Positions 42,728 to 51,019 of a stretch of 64,000 bases of DNA are shown piece by piece. The notes under the pieces were generated by a model that saw nothing but the letters and a program-made list of their open reading frames with translations, was not told the DNA's origin and searched no databases. This DNA comes from an uncultured Erythrobacter sp. (lineage in GTDB: Bacteria; Pseudomonadota; Alphaproteobacteria; Sphingomonadales; Sphingomonadaceae). A program made the translations under genes and the position numbers. Location of the stretch: contig NZ_CANMZM010000001.1 of the NCBI RefSeq assembly GCF_947502395.1, positions 806,001-870,000 of the forward strand. The letters are read 5' to 3'. Position 1 is the first letter of the stretch. Every line of letters begins with the position of its first letter.

Positions 42728-43609
42728 CTATCCCCTTGATGGCGGCTTTGGGAACAGGGCCGGTGTGGCCTTGCGATAGGCCTGGTACTCAGGATCATCG
42801 CCCCAGCGCTCTTTTGCCTGTGCATCTTGCAGATTGATCCCGCTGATCCGTGTGAGCAGGAGGAAGACAAAGATCGGCGAGATGACGACTAACCACGAGA
42901 GGCCTGACAAGATTGGCACCGCAATTACGAGAATGCCGAACCACAGCGTGATTTCACCAAAATAATTGGGATGGCGACACCAGCGCCACAGGCCCACATT
43001 GATGAACTTGCCCTTGTTGGCTGGGTCACTGCGATAGGCCTGTTTCTGTGCATCAGCCACGCTTTCAAACACAAAGCCAAGCAGCCAGATCGCGCTGCCC
43101 GCAAAGAAGAAGAGTCCGATCGGCGCGCGGGCATCAGCGGTGATAATCGCGATTGCAGCGGAGGCCGTCAGGATCACCCACAGCCCTTGCAGCGTCCACG
43201 CGACAAGAAAACGCGGTGGGTTCACGCGGATCTTTTCAAACCGGCTGTCCGCCCCACCCGCAGCATGAATACGGCGATAAAGGAAGGTGCCAAGGCGAAG
43301 GCACCAGATCGCCACCATGCCGGCAACAACCATGGAGCGAATGTCGAGCCCTCCGTGGGCCTGGACCGCGGCATAGATAGCCAGCGCGGTCACTGTCAGA
43401 TAGGTCAGCGCGCCGACGCTATCGTAGAATTTGTCGCTCTGCGCGGCAGCGGATGGGATAAAGGCAAGCCAGTTAAGGCCAAGCGCCCAAAGCCCCGTTA
43501 CAAACATGGCTGAGAGCCCGAAGAGCGGCACGCTACCCGACCCAGCAAACCACGAAAACGCCAAAGCAACGGCAGTGACAACCACCACCACAATCAGACT
43601 TTTCCCCAT
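42728..43609 (-). CDS. DUF1295 / steroid 5-alpha-reductase-like membrane protein
   Basis: The 293-residue protein has about seven helices and the C-terminal motif GLWRWCRHPNYFGEITLWFGI, the NADPH-binding part of DUF1295/isoprenylcysteine methyltransferase-like enzymes. RFEKIRVNPPRFLVAWTLQG is typical of the group. It may reduce a lipid or steroid-like double bond; the substrate is unknown. Confidence 0.87.
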   Translation of the reverse strand: MGKSLIVVVVVTAVALAFSWFAGSGSVPLFGLSAMFVTGLWALGLNWLAFIPSAAAQSDKFYDSVGALTYLTVTALAIYAAVQAHGGLDIRSMVVAGMVAIWCLRLGTFLYRRIHAAGGADSRFEKIRVNPPRFLVAWTLQGLWVILTASAAIAIITADARAPIGLFFFAGSAIWLLGFVFESVADAQKQAYRSDPANKGKFINVGLWRWCRHPNYFGEITLWFGILVIAVPILSGLSWLVVISPIFVFLLLTRISGINLQDAQAKERWGDDPEYQAYRKATPALFPKPPSRG

Positions 43610-43636
43610 AGCAAACCCCTGTTTTTCTTATCCGGC

Positions 43637-44431
43637 CTAACCCTGCATCATCTTAGCGATGGTCAGGCGCACATCGTATTTCGCATCTTCCTCAGGCGGA
43701 AGGGCGTGTTTGGAATAACTAGCGCTTAGCTCGTCCGTTCGTTCCGCAATCCGAACCTCATTGTAGCCGTGGCTTACCACAAAGCGGCGGCGCGCCATGA
43801 TCTGGGGCAGGATGATGTCGATATAGTCTTCGACCGGCATTCCGTGGCGCATCAGCTTTTCGGAGCCTATCCCGGTGAACACCCAGCCGGGAATGATCGT
43901 GCCTGCACGAACGTGCTCAGGCAGATCTTCGCGAAAGCTCTCTGTGAGGCCGAGAACGCTGTGCTTTGCGCTGATATACGCCGCTGTCTGAGGAACCGCG
44001 CAAAAGAAGCTGTTCTCGCTTCCCGTGTTGTAGATTGCGCTCGGGCTCCCTTGTTCGATCATGCGCGGTGCAAAGGCGCGGCAACCGTTCCACACGCCCC
44101 AATAGTTGATGTCGAAATGCGCACGCGCTTCAGTAGGATCGACTTCCCAAAGCCTTCCTCTTGGCCCGTTTACACCGGCATTGTTGAAGAGAAGATCAAC
44201 AGTCCCGAAGGTTGAGAAAGCCGTATCGGCCAGAGCCTCAACCTGCGTAAGATCAGAAACGTCGCAGGGCTGGGTCGCGAAATCTTCCGCGCTCAGCGCA
44301 TCGAGCTTTTCGCCGGGCAAGTCCGCGATCAGCACCTTGAGCCCGCTGGCCACCAATCCGCGCGCAAGCCCGAGCCCGATGCCGCTGGCTCCGCCAGTGA
44401 TCACCGCCGTTTTCGGGTTGAATTCGCTCAT
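43637..44431 (-). CDS. Short-chain dehydrogenase/reductase
   Basis: The 264-residue Rossmann protein has GGASGIGLGLARGL (NADP-binding, TGxxxGxG type), NNAGVNGPRGRLWEVD, the catalytic Ser region NTGSENSF and YISAKHSVLGL (YxxxK). It oxidises or reduces a hydroxyl/carbonyl substrate not predictable from sequence. It lies between the DUF1295 and DsbA-like genes on one strand. Confidence 0.9.
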   Translation of the reverse strand: MSEFNPKTAVITGGASGIGLGLARGLVASGLKVLIADLPGEKLDALSAEDFATQPCDVSDLTQVEALADTAFSTFGTVDLLFNNAGVNGPRGRLWEVDPTEARAHFDINYWGVWNGCRAFAPRMIEQGSPSAIYNTGSENSFFCAVPQTAAYISAKHSVLGLTESFREDLPEHVRAGTIIPGWVFTGIGSEKLMRHGMPVEDYIDIILPQIMARRRFVVSHGYNEVRIAERTDELSASYSKHALPPEEDAKYDVRLTIAKMMQG

Positions 44432-44452
44432 GCGCCCCTTGCCTAGAGCCCG

Positions 44453-45136
44453 TCAGGCCCTGCTCTTTTCGACCACTCGCCTTAGCACATTAACATAGGT
44501 CTCTGGCCCCTGCGCGCCGGGCACCATGAATTTCTGATTGATGATCATGGCGGGCACGCCGGAGATATTGTGGTCCCAGGCTTGGCGCTCTTCAGCGATA
44601 ACGCGGGCCTCTAAATCTGTGTCATCCAGCGCGGCTTTAGCAGCTTCGCGGTGCACGCCAACACTAGCCGCAATATCGAGCAGCACCTCGTAGTCCGACA
44701 GATCTTTGCGCTCATTGAAATGCGCCTTGAATAGGGCAAGCTTAAGCTGCGTCTGCACCTCAGGCCCCATCTGTTCTAGAGCCAACCCCAAAAGCTTGTG
44801 ACAATCGCGGGTGTTCCACATCATCGCAGGCGGTGCAGGGTCTTCATCACCTTCGTAAGTGAGCGTTACCCCGGCTCCTTCTGCAATCGACTTCATCTGC
44901 CCGCGCACCTTCGCGCCTTCTTCGGCAGATCGGCCATATTTACGCTGGAGATGCGCTTCTTGCTCTTCGCCCTCATGCGGCATGTCGGGGTTTAATTCGA
45001 ACGGACGCCAACGGATTTCGGCTTCGACCTCGCCCTCAAGCTGCCCCAAGGCCTGCTGCAATTGCCCGTAGCCAATCGCGCACCATGGGCACATCACATC
45101 TGAGTAGATATCGATCGTCAACCGCTCTGCACTCAT
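44453..45136 (-). CDS. FrnE-like DsbA family oxidoreductase
   Basis: The 227-residue thioredoxin-fold protein has SDVMCPWCAIGY (CPWC active site) and an inserted helical domain, then SGVPAMIINQKFMVPGAQ with the cis-Pro. It lacks a signal peptide, as do FrnE-type cytoplasmic members, which act as disulfide or thiol oxidoreductases or polyketide isomerase-like proteins. ATG 45136 overlaps the nudC stop by 4 bases. Confidence 0.88.
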   Translation of the reverse strand: MSAERLTIDIYSDVMCPWCAIGYGQLQQALGQLEGEVEAEIRWRPFELNPDMPHEGEEQEAHLQRKYGRSAEEGAKVRGQMKSIAEGAGVTLTYEGDEDPAPPAMMWNTRDCHKLLGLALEQMGPEVQTQLKLALFKAHFNERKDLSDYEVLLDIAASVGVHREAAKAALDDTDLEARVIAEERQAWDHNISGVPAMIINQKFMVPGAQGPETYVNVLRRVVEKSRA

Positions 45137-46023
45137 GCCTCTTTCTCCAGCCACCATTGCATTAAATTATTCGCAATCGCATGCGGTGGAGGCGCAACGA
45201 AAGGACCTTCGCCTTTAAGCGCGCTGGCTACCTCTTCTCTTGTGTACCAGTTGATCTCGGCCATTTCGGTCTCGTCGATCACCAGCGCATCGTCATCGGC
45301 GTAAGAATGACAAGCGATCATCAGCTGACTTGGGAAAGGCCACGGCTGGCTGGCGACATACTCAACATCGCGCACCCGCACGCCCGATTCCTCAAAGACT
45401 TCTCGTGCTACGGCCTCTTCGATTGTCTCTCCCGGCTCGACAAAGCCCGCCAGAGCGGAAAAGCGCCCCTCGGGCCATCCAAGACCACGTCCGAGCATGA
45501 GCTTGCCCTCAAATTCGGCGAGCATGATCGTGACAGGATCAGTGCGAGGGAAATGCTGGGCCCCGCAACTGTCGCAGTTTCTCTGCCAGCCGCCCTTAGC
45601 GATCTTCGTGGGCGCGCCGCACTGTGCACAATGTCGGTGACGCGCGTGCCAATCGATAAGGCTCCTCGCTCCGCCGTAAAGCGCGAGATCCCCCGGATCG
45701 AGGTTCGACATGAGAGCCCAAAGCCGAGGGTTCGCCATGCGCGGCGCAGCATCGCCTTCAGCAGGGACAGCAGCAAAGCACGCCTTTTCCCCACCATCGC
45801 TGCGATCAAGCCCGAGGAACACCAGCTCAGCGTCTTCTGGTGCATCGGCCAAAGTACCCCAAGAGAGGCGCCCCGCATCATCGAGCAGCGGCATCAACTG
45901 GTCGAGCAGAAGGAATTTTGCCTTCCAATTCATCAGCGCGCCAAGCGCATCGCGGTCAGCGCGAATGTTGTCCGCTCGGTCGAGCGGCGAGCCCGAAAAG
46001 GCGATCGGCAATGATCCAGCCAT
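45133..46023 (-). CDS. nudC: NAD(H) pyrophosphatase / RNA deNADding Nudix hydrolase
   Basis: The 296-residue protein has a zinc ribbon (HCAQCG...NCDSCG), the Nudix box GFVEPGETIEEAVAREVFEESG and the NudC signature SQPWPFPSQLM. It cleaves NADH and removes NAD caps from RNA 5' ends. Its ATG shares a base with the stop of the upstream serine hydrolase gene (TAATG), so the genes are coupled. Confidence 0.95.
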   Translation of the reverse strand: MAGSLPIAFSGSPLDRADNIRADRDALGALMNWKAKFLLLDQLMPLLDDAGRLSWGTLADAPEDAELVFLGLDRSDGGEKACFAAVPAEGDAAPRMANPRLWALMSNLDPGDLALYGGARSLIDWHARHRHCAQCGAPTKIAKGGWQRNCDSCGAQHFPRTDPVTIMLAEFEGKLMLGRGLGWPEGRFSALAGFVEPGETIEEAVAREVFEESGVRVRDVEYVASQPWPFPSQLMIACHSYADDDALVIDETEMAEINWYTREEVASALKGEGPFVAPPPHAIANNLMQWWLEKEA

Positions 46024-47345
46024 TAAGCGGCCTTCTTGGCGCGCATCGCTGCTGTGTCAGCCTCAAGCGCGGCAAGGTACTCGTCTCGAATGGGATAAGC
46101 ATCGGTGGGCATATATTGCGTGAACAGGCACGCTCGCAATCCCAGATTGTAGTCGACTGCTGCCAGCGTGCCGGCTGCCCCGCCCCAACCAAATGTGCCG
46201 TTAACAGAACGTCCACCAGCGCCGTGTCCCTGACCTTCCATCCAGGTGCCGGCAAGATCGGTGCCTTCGGGGAAGAGGTTCGAGACGCCCTTGCGCACGG
46301 CTGCATCGCTCATCACACGGGTTTCGCCCAGCTTTCCGTAGCCAAGCAGCATGCGAAGGAAGCGATCATAGTCCTTGGGCGAAGAAACCAGCCCTGCCCC
46401 TCCGGTTGGGAAGGGAGCCTCATCGAGATAGATCGATGTTGCCGCTGGATCGATTGGGAACGCATTGCCGTTCAAAATGCCGTAATTGTCTGTCAGTCGA
46501 CCCACATCGGCGGACGGCACTTGGAAGTAGGTGCTGTCCATGCCGCAAGGATCGAAGATGCGCTCTTTCAGGAACTGATCAAACGGCTGACCCGCTGCCA
46601 CTTCGATAACCCGGCCAAGTAGATCGAGGCTCATTGAATAGCTAAATTTGGTGCCCGGCTGAAGCACCAGTGGGAACTGAGCCAAGCCATCGGCAAAGGC
46701 TTCGAGGCTACCAACCGGTGCACCTTGGAAGATGCCGGGAATGGGCAGGCGCGAGACGCGTCCGGCGATGATTCCTGCCTCATTATACGCTTGGACGATT
46801 GGCCCTTGCTGGATGATTCCATAACCGATCCCCGCTGTATGCGTCAGCAGGTGCCGCACGGTGATATGCGACTTGGCCGGCTCAAGATTGTCTTCGGTGA
46901 TCGCGCCATCATACTCGACCTGCACCATCATATCTTTATATGCTGGCAAGAACTCATGGATCGGCTGGTCAAGGCCCATCACGCCTTCGTCGATCAGGAT
47001 CATCGCCGCCATGCCGGTCACCGGCTTGGTCATGGAATAGATGCGGTAGAGCGAGTTCTCATCAACCTCTACGTCAGAGTTCAACGCCAGAGTGCCCCCG
47101 CCCACGTGGTGCGCATGATCCTCTTGGCCCCAACCAAAGGTGAGATACATCTGAGCGACTTTGCGCTCATCGATGTACTTCTTCGCCAATGCCGCGACAT
47201 TAGGCCAGCTTTCATCAACACTGTGAGCAAGCAATTCGCGCCCAAAAGGCAAGGTCGCAAGCGTTGCACCAGCGGCGGCATAGGCACCGCCACGAAACAG
47301 GGAGCGGCGGGAAAGTTCAGGATTTGCGAAATTGCGATAGGCCAA
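46023..47345 (-). CDS. Tat-exported serine hydrolase (class C beta-lactamase fold)
   Basis: The 440-residue protein has a twin-arginine-type signal (SRRSLFRGGAYAAAGATLAT) and SMTK (S-x-x-K) in YRIYSMTKPVTGM. The second motif reads YSM where YxN is usual (KFSYSMSLDLLG), and the third is WGG in FGWGGAAG. This set matches esterase-like members, not true AmpC. Start is TTG 47345 with GGAGAG six bases upstream. It leads a coupled run with nudC and the FrnE-like gene. Confidence 0.88.
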   Translation of the reverse strand: MAYRNFANPELSRRSLFRGGAYAAAGATLATLPFGRELLAHSVDESWPNVAALAKKYIDERKVAQMYLTFGWGQEDHAHHVGGGTLALNSDVEVDENSLYRIYSMTKPVTGMAAMILIDEGVMGLDQPIHEFLPAYKDMMVQVEYDGAITEDNLEPAKSHITVRHLLTHTAGIGYGIIQQGPIVQAYNEAGIIAGRVSRLPIPGIFQGAPVGSLEAFADGLAQFPLVLQPGTKFSYSMSLDLLGRVIEVAAGQPFDQFLKERIFDPCGMDSTYFQVPSADVGRLTDNYGILNGNAFPIDPAATSIYLDEAPFPTGGAGLVSSPKDYDRFLRMLLGYGKLGETRVMSDAAVRKGVSNLFPEGTDLAGTWMEGQGHGAGGRSVNGTFGWGGAAGTLAAVDYNLGLRACLFTQYMPTDAYPIRDEYLAALEADTAAMRAKKAA

Positions 47346-47483
47346 AGGTGTCTCTCCGGAATGATAACGGCTTGCGTTTGCACATCTCTTGGGGGAGCAA
47401 AACTGAACCGTCAATTACGTTGTTAAGTGAGACTGGGTGAAGTGGGGCTTGACTAAATTAAGTGTAGTACCCACATAACACAC

Positions 47484-47705
47484 ATGGGAAACTTACTCGC
47501 TTATGTCTTCGGGCTGATCAGCCTCGTCATCGTTATCCCTGCGACCATTCCGTTTCTGGGATGGGGCAATTGGCTTGCGATGCCTTTGATCGTGGTCGGG
47601 ATCATATTCGGCGCTCTGTCATCAAGCGATGGGGGTCGCAATTTCTGTATCGTCGTCTTTCTGATCGCCGCAGTGCGACTGATGCTGGGCGGCGGCTTTA
47701 TCTAA
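47484..47705 (+). CDS. Small two- or three-helix membrane protein
   Basis: The 73-residue protein is almost wholly hydrophobic: helices at about 5-24, 30-46 and 53-70. ATG 47484 has no strong RBS, and the gene ends 4 bases inside the convergent mutY stop. Unknown family; composition and position between promoters support it modestly. Confidence 0.55.
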   Translation: MGNLLAYVFGLISLVIVIPATIPFLGWGNWLAMPLIVVGIIFGALSSSDGGRNFCIVVFLIAAVRLMLGGGFI

Positions 47706-48739
47706 TCTCGCGCCAGCGCCAGCCGCGCGGCCTTGGCGAATAGGGTCGGAAGCCCCGCTTCTTCGAGCGTGTCGAGAGGCCACCATTCACCCTCACCCTG
47801 CGGAGGGGCCGCTCCTTCAATCGCATGCAATTCCAGCGTCAGATGCGCATGAGTGAAAGTGTGCCGCACTGCTCCCAGACTTGTTGCATCGCCTTGTAGC
47901 GGTGCTTCCCCCGATCCATCGCTGCGCGCGCTCCAGCCATCATCAGGCAGACCGCGCATCCCGCCCAGCATGCCTGTGCCAGGGCGTTTGACGAGCCAAA
48001 CTGATCCCTCACGCTCGATCCAAAAAGCGGCTCCTCGGCGTTCGGGTTTTGCCTTCTTCGGCGGTTTGACGGGTAGGCGCTCGGGCTCGCCAGTTGACCG
48101 CCCCTCACAAACATTCGACACAGGACACAGCAAGCAGCGGGGCACTTTGCTGGTGCAAATTTGCGAGCCCAGATCCATCATGCTCTGCGCAAAGTCACCG
48201 GCCCGAGACTGGGGCGTGATTGTTTCAGCCTGCGCACGAATGGCTTTGCGAGCACCGGGGAGAGGTTCATCAATGTTGAACAAACGGGAGACCACTCGTT
48301 CGACATTGGCATCGACCACGACGGCCCTGTGGCCAAAGGCGATGCTGGAAATGGCAGCGGCCGTGTAGGCCCCCAGCCCCGGCAGCTTGAGCAGATCGGC
48401 TTCGGTTTCTGGAAAACCGCCGCGTTCCGCAACCACCCGCGCACACTTCACCAGATTGCGCGCCCGCGAGTAATATCCAAGTCCAGCCCATGCCGCCATG
48501 ACATCATCATCGCTCGCCTTGGCAAGATCGAAGACTGTCGGCCAAACCCTCGTGAATTTCTCGAAGTAAGGCTTCACCGCTGCCACGGTTGTTTGCTGCA
48601 GCATCACTTCAGAAAGCCACACGCGGTAAGGCCACGCGTCATCGCTGGGCCGCGCGGCTCCGGGCGGATTGCGCCACGGCAGCGTGCGTGCGTTCTTGTC
48701 ATACCAGTTGAGGAGCGTGTCAGAGATGGTGGCGGTCAC
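47702..48739 (-). CDS. mutY: A/G-specific adenine glycosylase
   Basis: The 345-residue protein has WLSEVMLQQTTV (catalytic Glu44), the HhH-GPD region LPGLGAYTAAAISS with VVDANVERV (catalytic Asp), and the [4Fe-4S] Cys set C-x6-C-x2-C-x5-C in CTSKVPRCLLCPVSNVC. A C-terminal MutT-like domain recognises 8-oxoG. It removes A mispaired with 8-oxoG. It is divergent from dciA with 14 bases between the starts. Confidence 0.95.
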   Translation of the reverse strand: MTATISDTLLNWYDKNARTLPWRNPPGAARPSDDAWPYRVWLSEVMLQQTTVAAVKPYFEKFTRVWPTVFDLAKASDDDVMAAWAGLGYYSRARNLVKCARVVAERGGFPETEADLLKLPGLGAYTAAAISSIAFGHRAVVVDANVERVVSRLFNIDEPLPGARKAIRAQAETITPQSRAGDFAQSMMDLGSQICTSKVPRCLLCPVSNVCEGRSTGEPERLPVKPPKKAKPERRGAAFWIEREGSVWLVKRPGTGMLGGMRGLPDDGWSARSDGSGEAPLQGDATSLGAVRHTFTHAHLTLELHAIEGAAPPQGEGEWWPLDTLEEAGLPTLFAKAARLALARD

Positions 48740-48753
48740 GCGCTGCCTATGGC

Positions 48754-49320
48754 ATGGACGCTGTCGAGATGGGAAGCGACAGCAACAACAAGACCCCCAA
48801 AAAGCCGCGCAGGAAAGCTGGAAAGCACTTCACTCGCCCACGCGGCCAAGGGGCCAAGGCGATCGGCGACCTGATGCCAGAAATCGGTCGCACTGCATTC
48901 AGGCGGTTTGGCTTTGTGCAGAGCTCGGTCGTCACTCGTTGGCCCGAAATCGTCGGTCCTACCCACGCGCTGGTCTGTTCTCCCGAAGCAATACGCTTTC
49001 CGCCAGGAGAGAAATCCGAGGGAATCCTCCAATTGGTGGTGAAGCCCGCGCATGCTCCACTGATCCAGCAAGTTCTCCCAGAAATCATCGAACGGGTGAA
49101 CCGCTTCTTTGGCTACAAAGCGGTGGCACGCGCGAAAATCCGGCAAGGCGAGGTTAAGCCTCCGTCTGCTGAAGAACGACCCAAACCGCCGCCGTCGCTA
49201 AAGCCCATTCCAATGGAGTTAGGGGACAGTCTGCGCGATATTGGGGACCCAGAGCTGCGCACCGTGCTTGAATCGCTCGCGCGAAGCCTGGGTGATGAAG
49301 GGAAAGACGAGAAGAAATGA
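48754..49320 (+). CDS. dciA: DciA-like DUF721 protein, replicative helicase loader
   Basis: The 188-residue protein has a basic N-terminus (KTPKKPRRKAGKHF) and the DUF721 core RFGFVQSSVVTRWPEIVG...EGILQLVVKPAHAPLIQQVLPEIIERVNRFFGYKAV. Its C-terminal tail is probably disordered. DciA loads DnaB helicase in bacteria lacking DnaC. ATG 48769 is an alternative start. It is coupled to the next gene by ATGA. Confidence 0.88.
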   Translation: MDAVEMGSDSNNKTPKKPRRKAGKHFTRPRGQGAKAIGDLMPEIGRTAFRRFGFVQSSVVTRWPEIVGPTHALVCSPEAIRFPPGEKSEGILQLVVKPAHAPLIQQVLPEIIERVNRFFGYKAVARAKIRQGEVKPPSAEERPKPPPSLKPIPMELGDSLRDIGDPELRTVLESLARSLGDEGKDEKK

Positions 49321-50093
49321 AACATTTGAAACGCGCAGCCCTTGTAGCGGTAAGCGCTCTTGGATTGGCGATGGCCGGCGGCGCAACGGCGCAGGAAACC
49401 GGCACTAGCGAGAACCAGCTCGCAGACCCGCCCAGCGCATTTATGGTCGATAAGCGCCGCTCTGCCTGGCAGGCCGAAGTGGTCGAGACCGATCGCGGCT
49501 TTATGATTGGCAATCCGAAAGCGGAAGCCTCGCTTATTGAATGGATCAGCTACACCTGTGGACACTGCGCCGATTTTGCGCGCGAGGGCGAAGCGGCGCT
49601 TGATTTGGCCCTATTGGCGCCCGGTCATATGAGTGTCGAAGTGCGACCCGTTATTCGCAATGCGATTGACCTGACCGTATCGCTACTCGTTCAGTGCGGC
49701 GGCGCAGAAGGCTTCAAAGATCGTCACCGTATGTATCTGTTGCAGCAGGACAAATGGCTCGAAAAAGCGCGAACTGCTCCGCAAAGCCAGATGGCGAGCT
49801 GGGCAAGCGGCAGCAAGGCTTCACGCATCAGCATGGCGGCCGCTCTCGACCTGGACGATATGCTCGCCAATCGCGGCGCGTCACGGATGGACATCAACAC
49901 ATGCCTTGGCGACGACCAAGCAGCGCTTGCCTTGGTGCAAAACGGCGCAGCTGACCGTGAAGAATTTGCTGTTGCGGCAACACCAAGCTTCGCGCTCGAT
50001 GGCGAATTGTTAAGCGAAGTGCACACGTGGGGAACACTCTATCCGGTGATCGAAGAGCGCTTCAAACCTCAGAATTCGTCTCAACAGCGGTAA
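49317..50093 (+). CDS. Periplasmic DsbA-like thioredoxin-fold protein (CGHC)
   Basis: The 258-residue protein has a signal peptide (cleaved near ATAQ, residue 26) and a thioredoxin fold with CGHC at 81-84, an inserted helical part (about 115-200) and a cis-Pro loop near ATPSFALDG. CGHC is the DsbA/PDI-like type. It is a likely disulfide oxidase or isomerase; it follows dciA and precedes a related lipoprotein. Confidence 0.87.
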   Translation: MKHLKRAALVAVSALGLAMAGGATAQETGTSENQLADPPSAFMVDKRRSAWQAEVVETDRGFMIGNPKAEASLIEWISYTCGHCADFAREGEAALDLALLAPGHMSVEVRPVIRNAIDLTVSLLVQCGGAEGFKDRHRMYLLQQDKWLEKARTAPQSQMASWASGSKASRISMAAALDLDDMLANRGASRMDINTCLGDDQAALALVQNGAADREEFAVAATPSFALDGELLSEVHTWGTLYPVIEERFKPQNSSQQR

Positions 50094-50171
50094 GATTAAC
50101 GCTTTTTCTCAAAGAAATCCGGGTGAAATCTCATATAGATTCACATATTCCCCCAATTTGTGCACAAGCGC

Positions 50172-50204
50172 ATGGCCCACAGCTCTTTCCGCCTCCGGGG
50201 CCAT
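50172..50204 (+). terminator. Hairpin between the two thioredoxin genes
   Basis: ATGGCCC (50172-50178) pairs with GGGCCAT (50198-50204), and a loose T-run (ctttttg, 50213-50219) follows 10 bases later. It may terminate or attenuate the upstream transcript before the second thioredoxin gene, 43 bases away. Confidence 0.45.
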
Positions 50205-50246
50205 ACGTATAGTCTTTTTGCTTAGATCAGAGGATTCTTACTCATC

Positions 50247-50996
50247 ATGACCGCGTTTCGCAGATCATTGAAACTAGCTTTCTCCGCCCCTCTCGCTCTT
50301 GCCCTTGTGGCATGCGGTGGCGAGGCCGATGGCGACACTCTCGAGGGCGATGTTATTGCGCCGATTGAGGCACCTGCTGGCACCAATTGGGGTGAAACGG
50401 TCACCGTCAGTGAAAGCGATGGGTACATCCTCGGCAATCCTGATGCGCCACTGAAGCTGGTCGAATACGCCTCGCACACCTGCGGTGGCTGCGCGAGTTT
50501 CGCGGCACAGGCCAAGCCGGGCATCAAAGAATATGTGGCAACCGGCGTGGTCAGCTTTGAACAACGAAATCTGGTGCGCGATCCGATCGATCTGACGATT
50601 GCCACTCTCGTACGCTGCGGCCCCAAAGAGAACATGCAAACTCTCTCAGACATGGCATGGGAGGATTATGCAGCACCGATCGTCGCTGCACAAAACAACC
50701 CGCAAGCGATGGATGCGGCGAACAGACTTCCTGTTGAGGAGAAGTTCCTAGCCTTCGCCGATATCACCGGACTCGATGATTTCTTCGCGGCACGGGGCAT
50801 CTCTGCCGACCAGCAGCGCGCGTGTCTCACGGACGCTGAAAAAATCCAGAGCATCGCTGACAACTCCACAGCGCAAGGTGCAGAGCTTGAGATCAACCAG
50901 ACCCCAACTTTCATCCTGAATGATCGAAAGCTTGATGCGCTGGGCTGGGAAGACCTTGAAGCGACCCTGCAACGCGCAGGGGCCCGTCAGGAATAG
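50247..50996 (+). CDS. DsbA-like lipoprotein (CGGC)
   Basis: The 249-residue protein has a lipobox LVAC with Cys23, an acidic linker and a thioredoxin fold with CGGC at 79-82, then NQTPTFILNDRKL with the cis-Pro. Sharing length, layout and neighbourhood with the preceding gene, it is probably a tandem paralogue anchored to a membrane. The lipid anchor and CGGC suggest a division of labour with the soluble CGHC protein, which is inference. Confidence 0.87.
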   Translation: MTAFRRSLKLAFSAPLALALVACGGEADGDTLEGDVIAPIEAPAGTNWGETVTVSESDGYILGNPDAPLKLVEYASHTCGGCASFAAQAKPGIKEYVATGVVSFEQRNLVRDPIDLTIATLVRCGPKENMQTLSDMAWEDYAAPIVAAQNNPQAMDAANRLPVEEKFLAFADITGLDDFFAARGISADQQRACLTDAEKIQSIADNSTAQGAELEINQTPTFILNDRKLDALGWEDLEATLQRAGARQE

Positions 50997-51019
50997 AGGC
51001 GAAGAGTACCCAGTCACCT

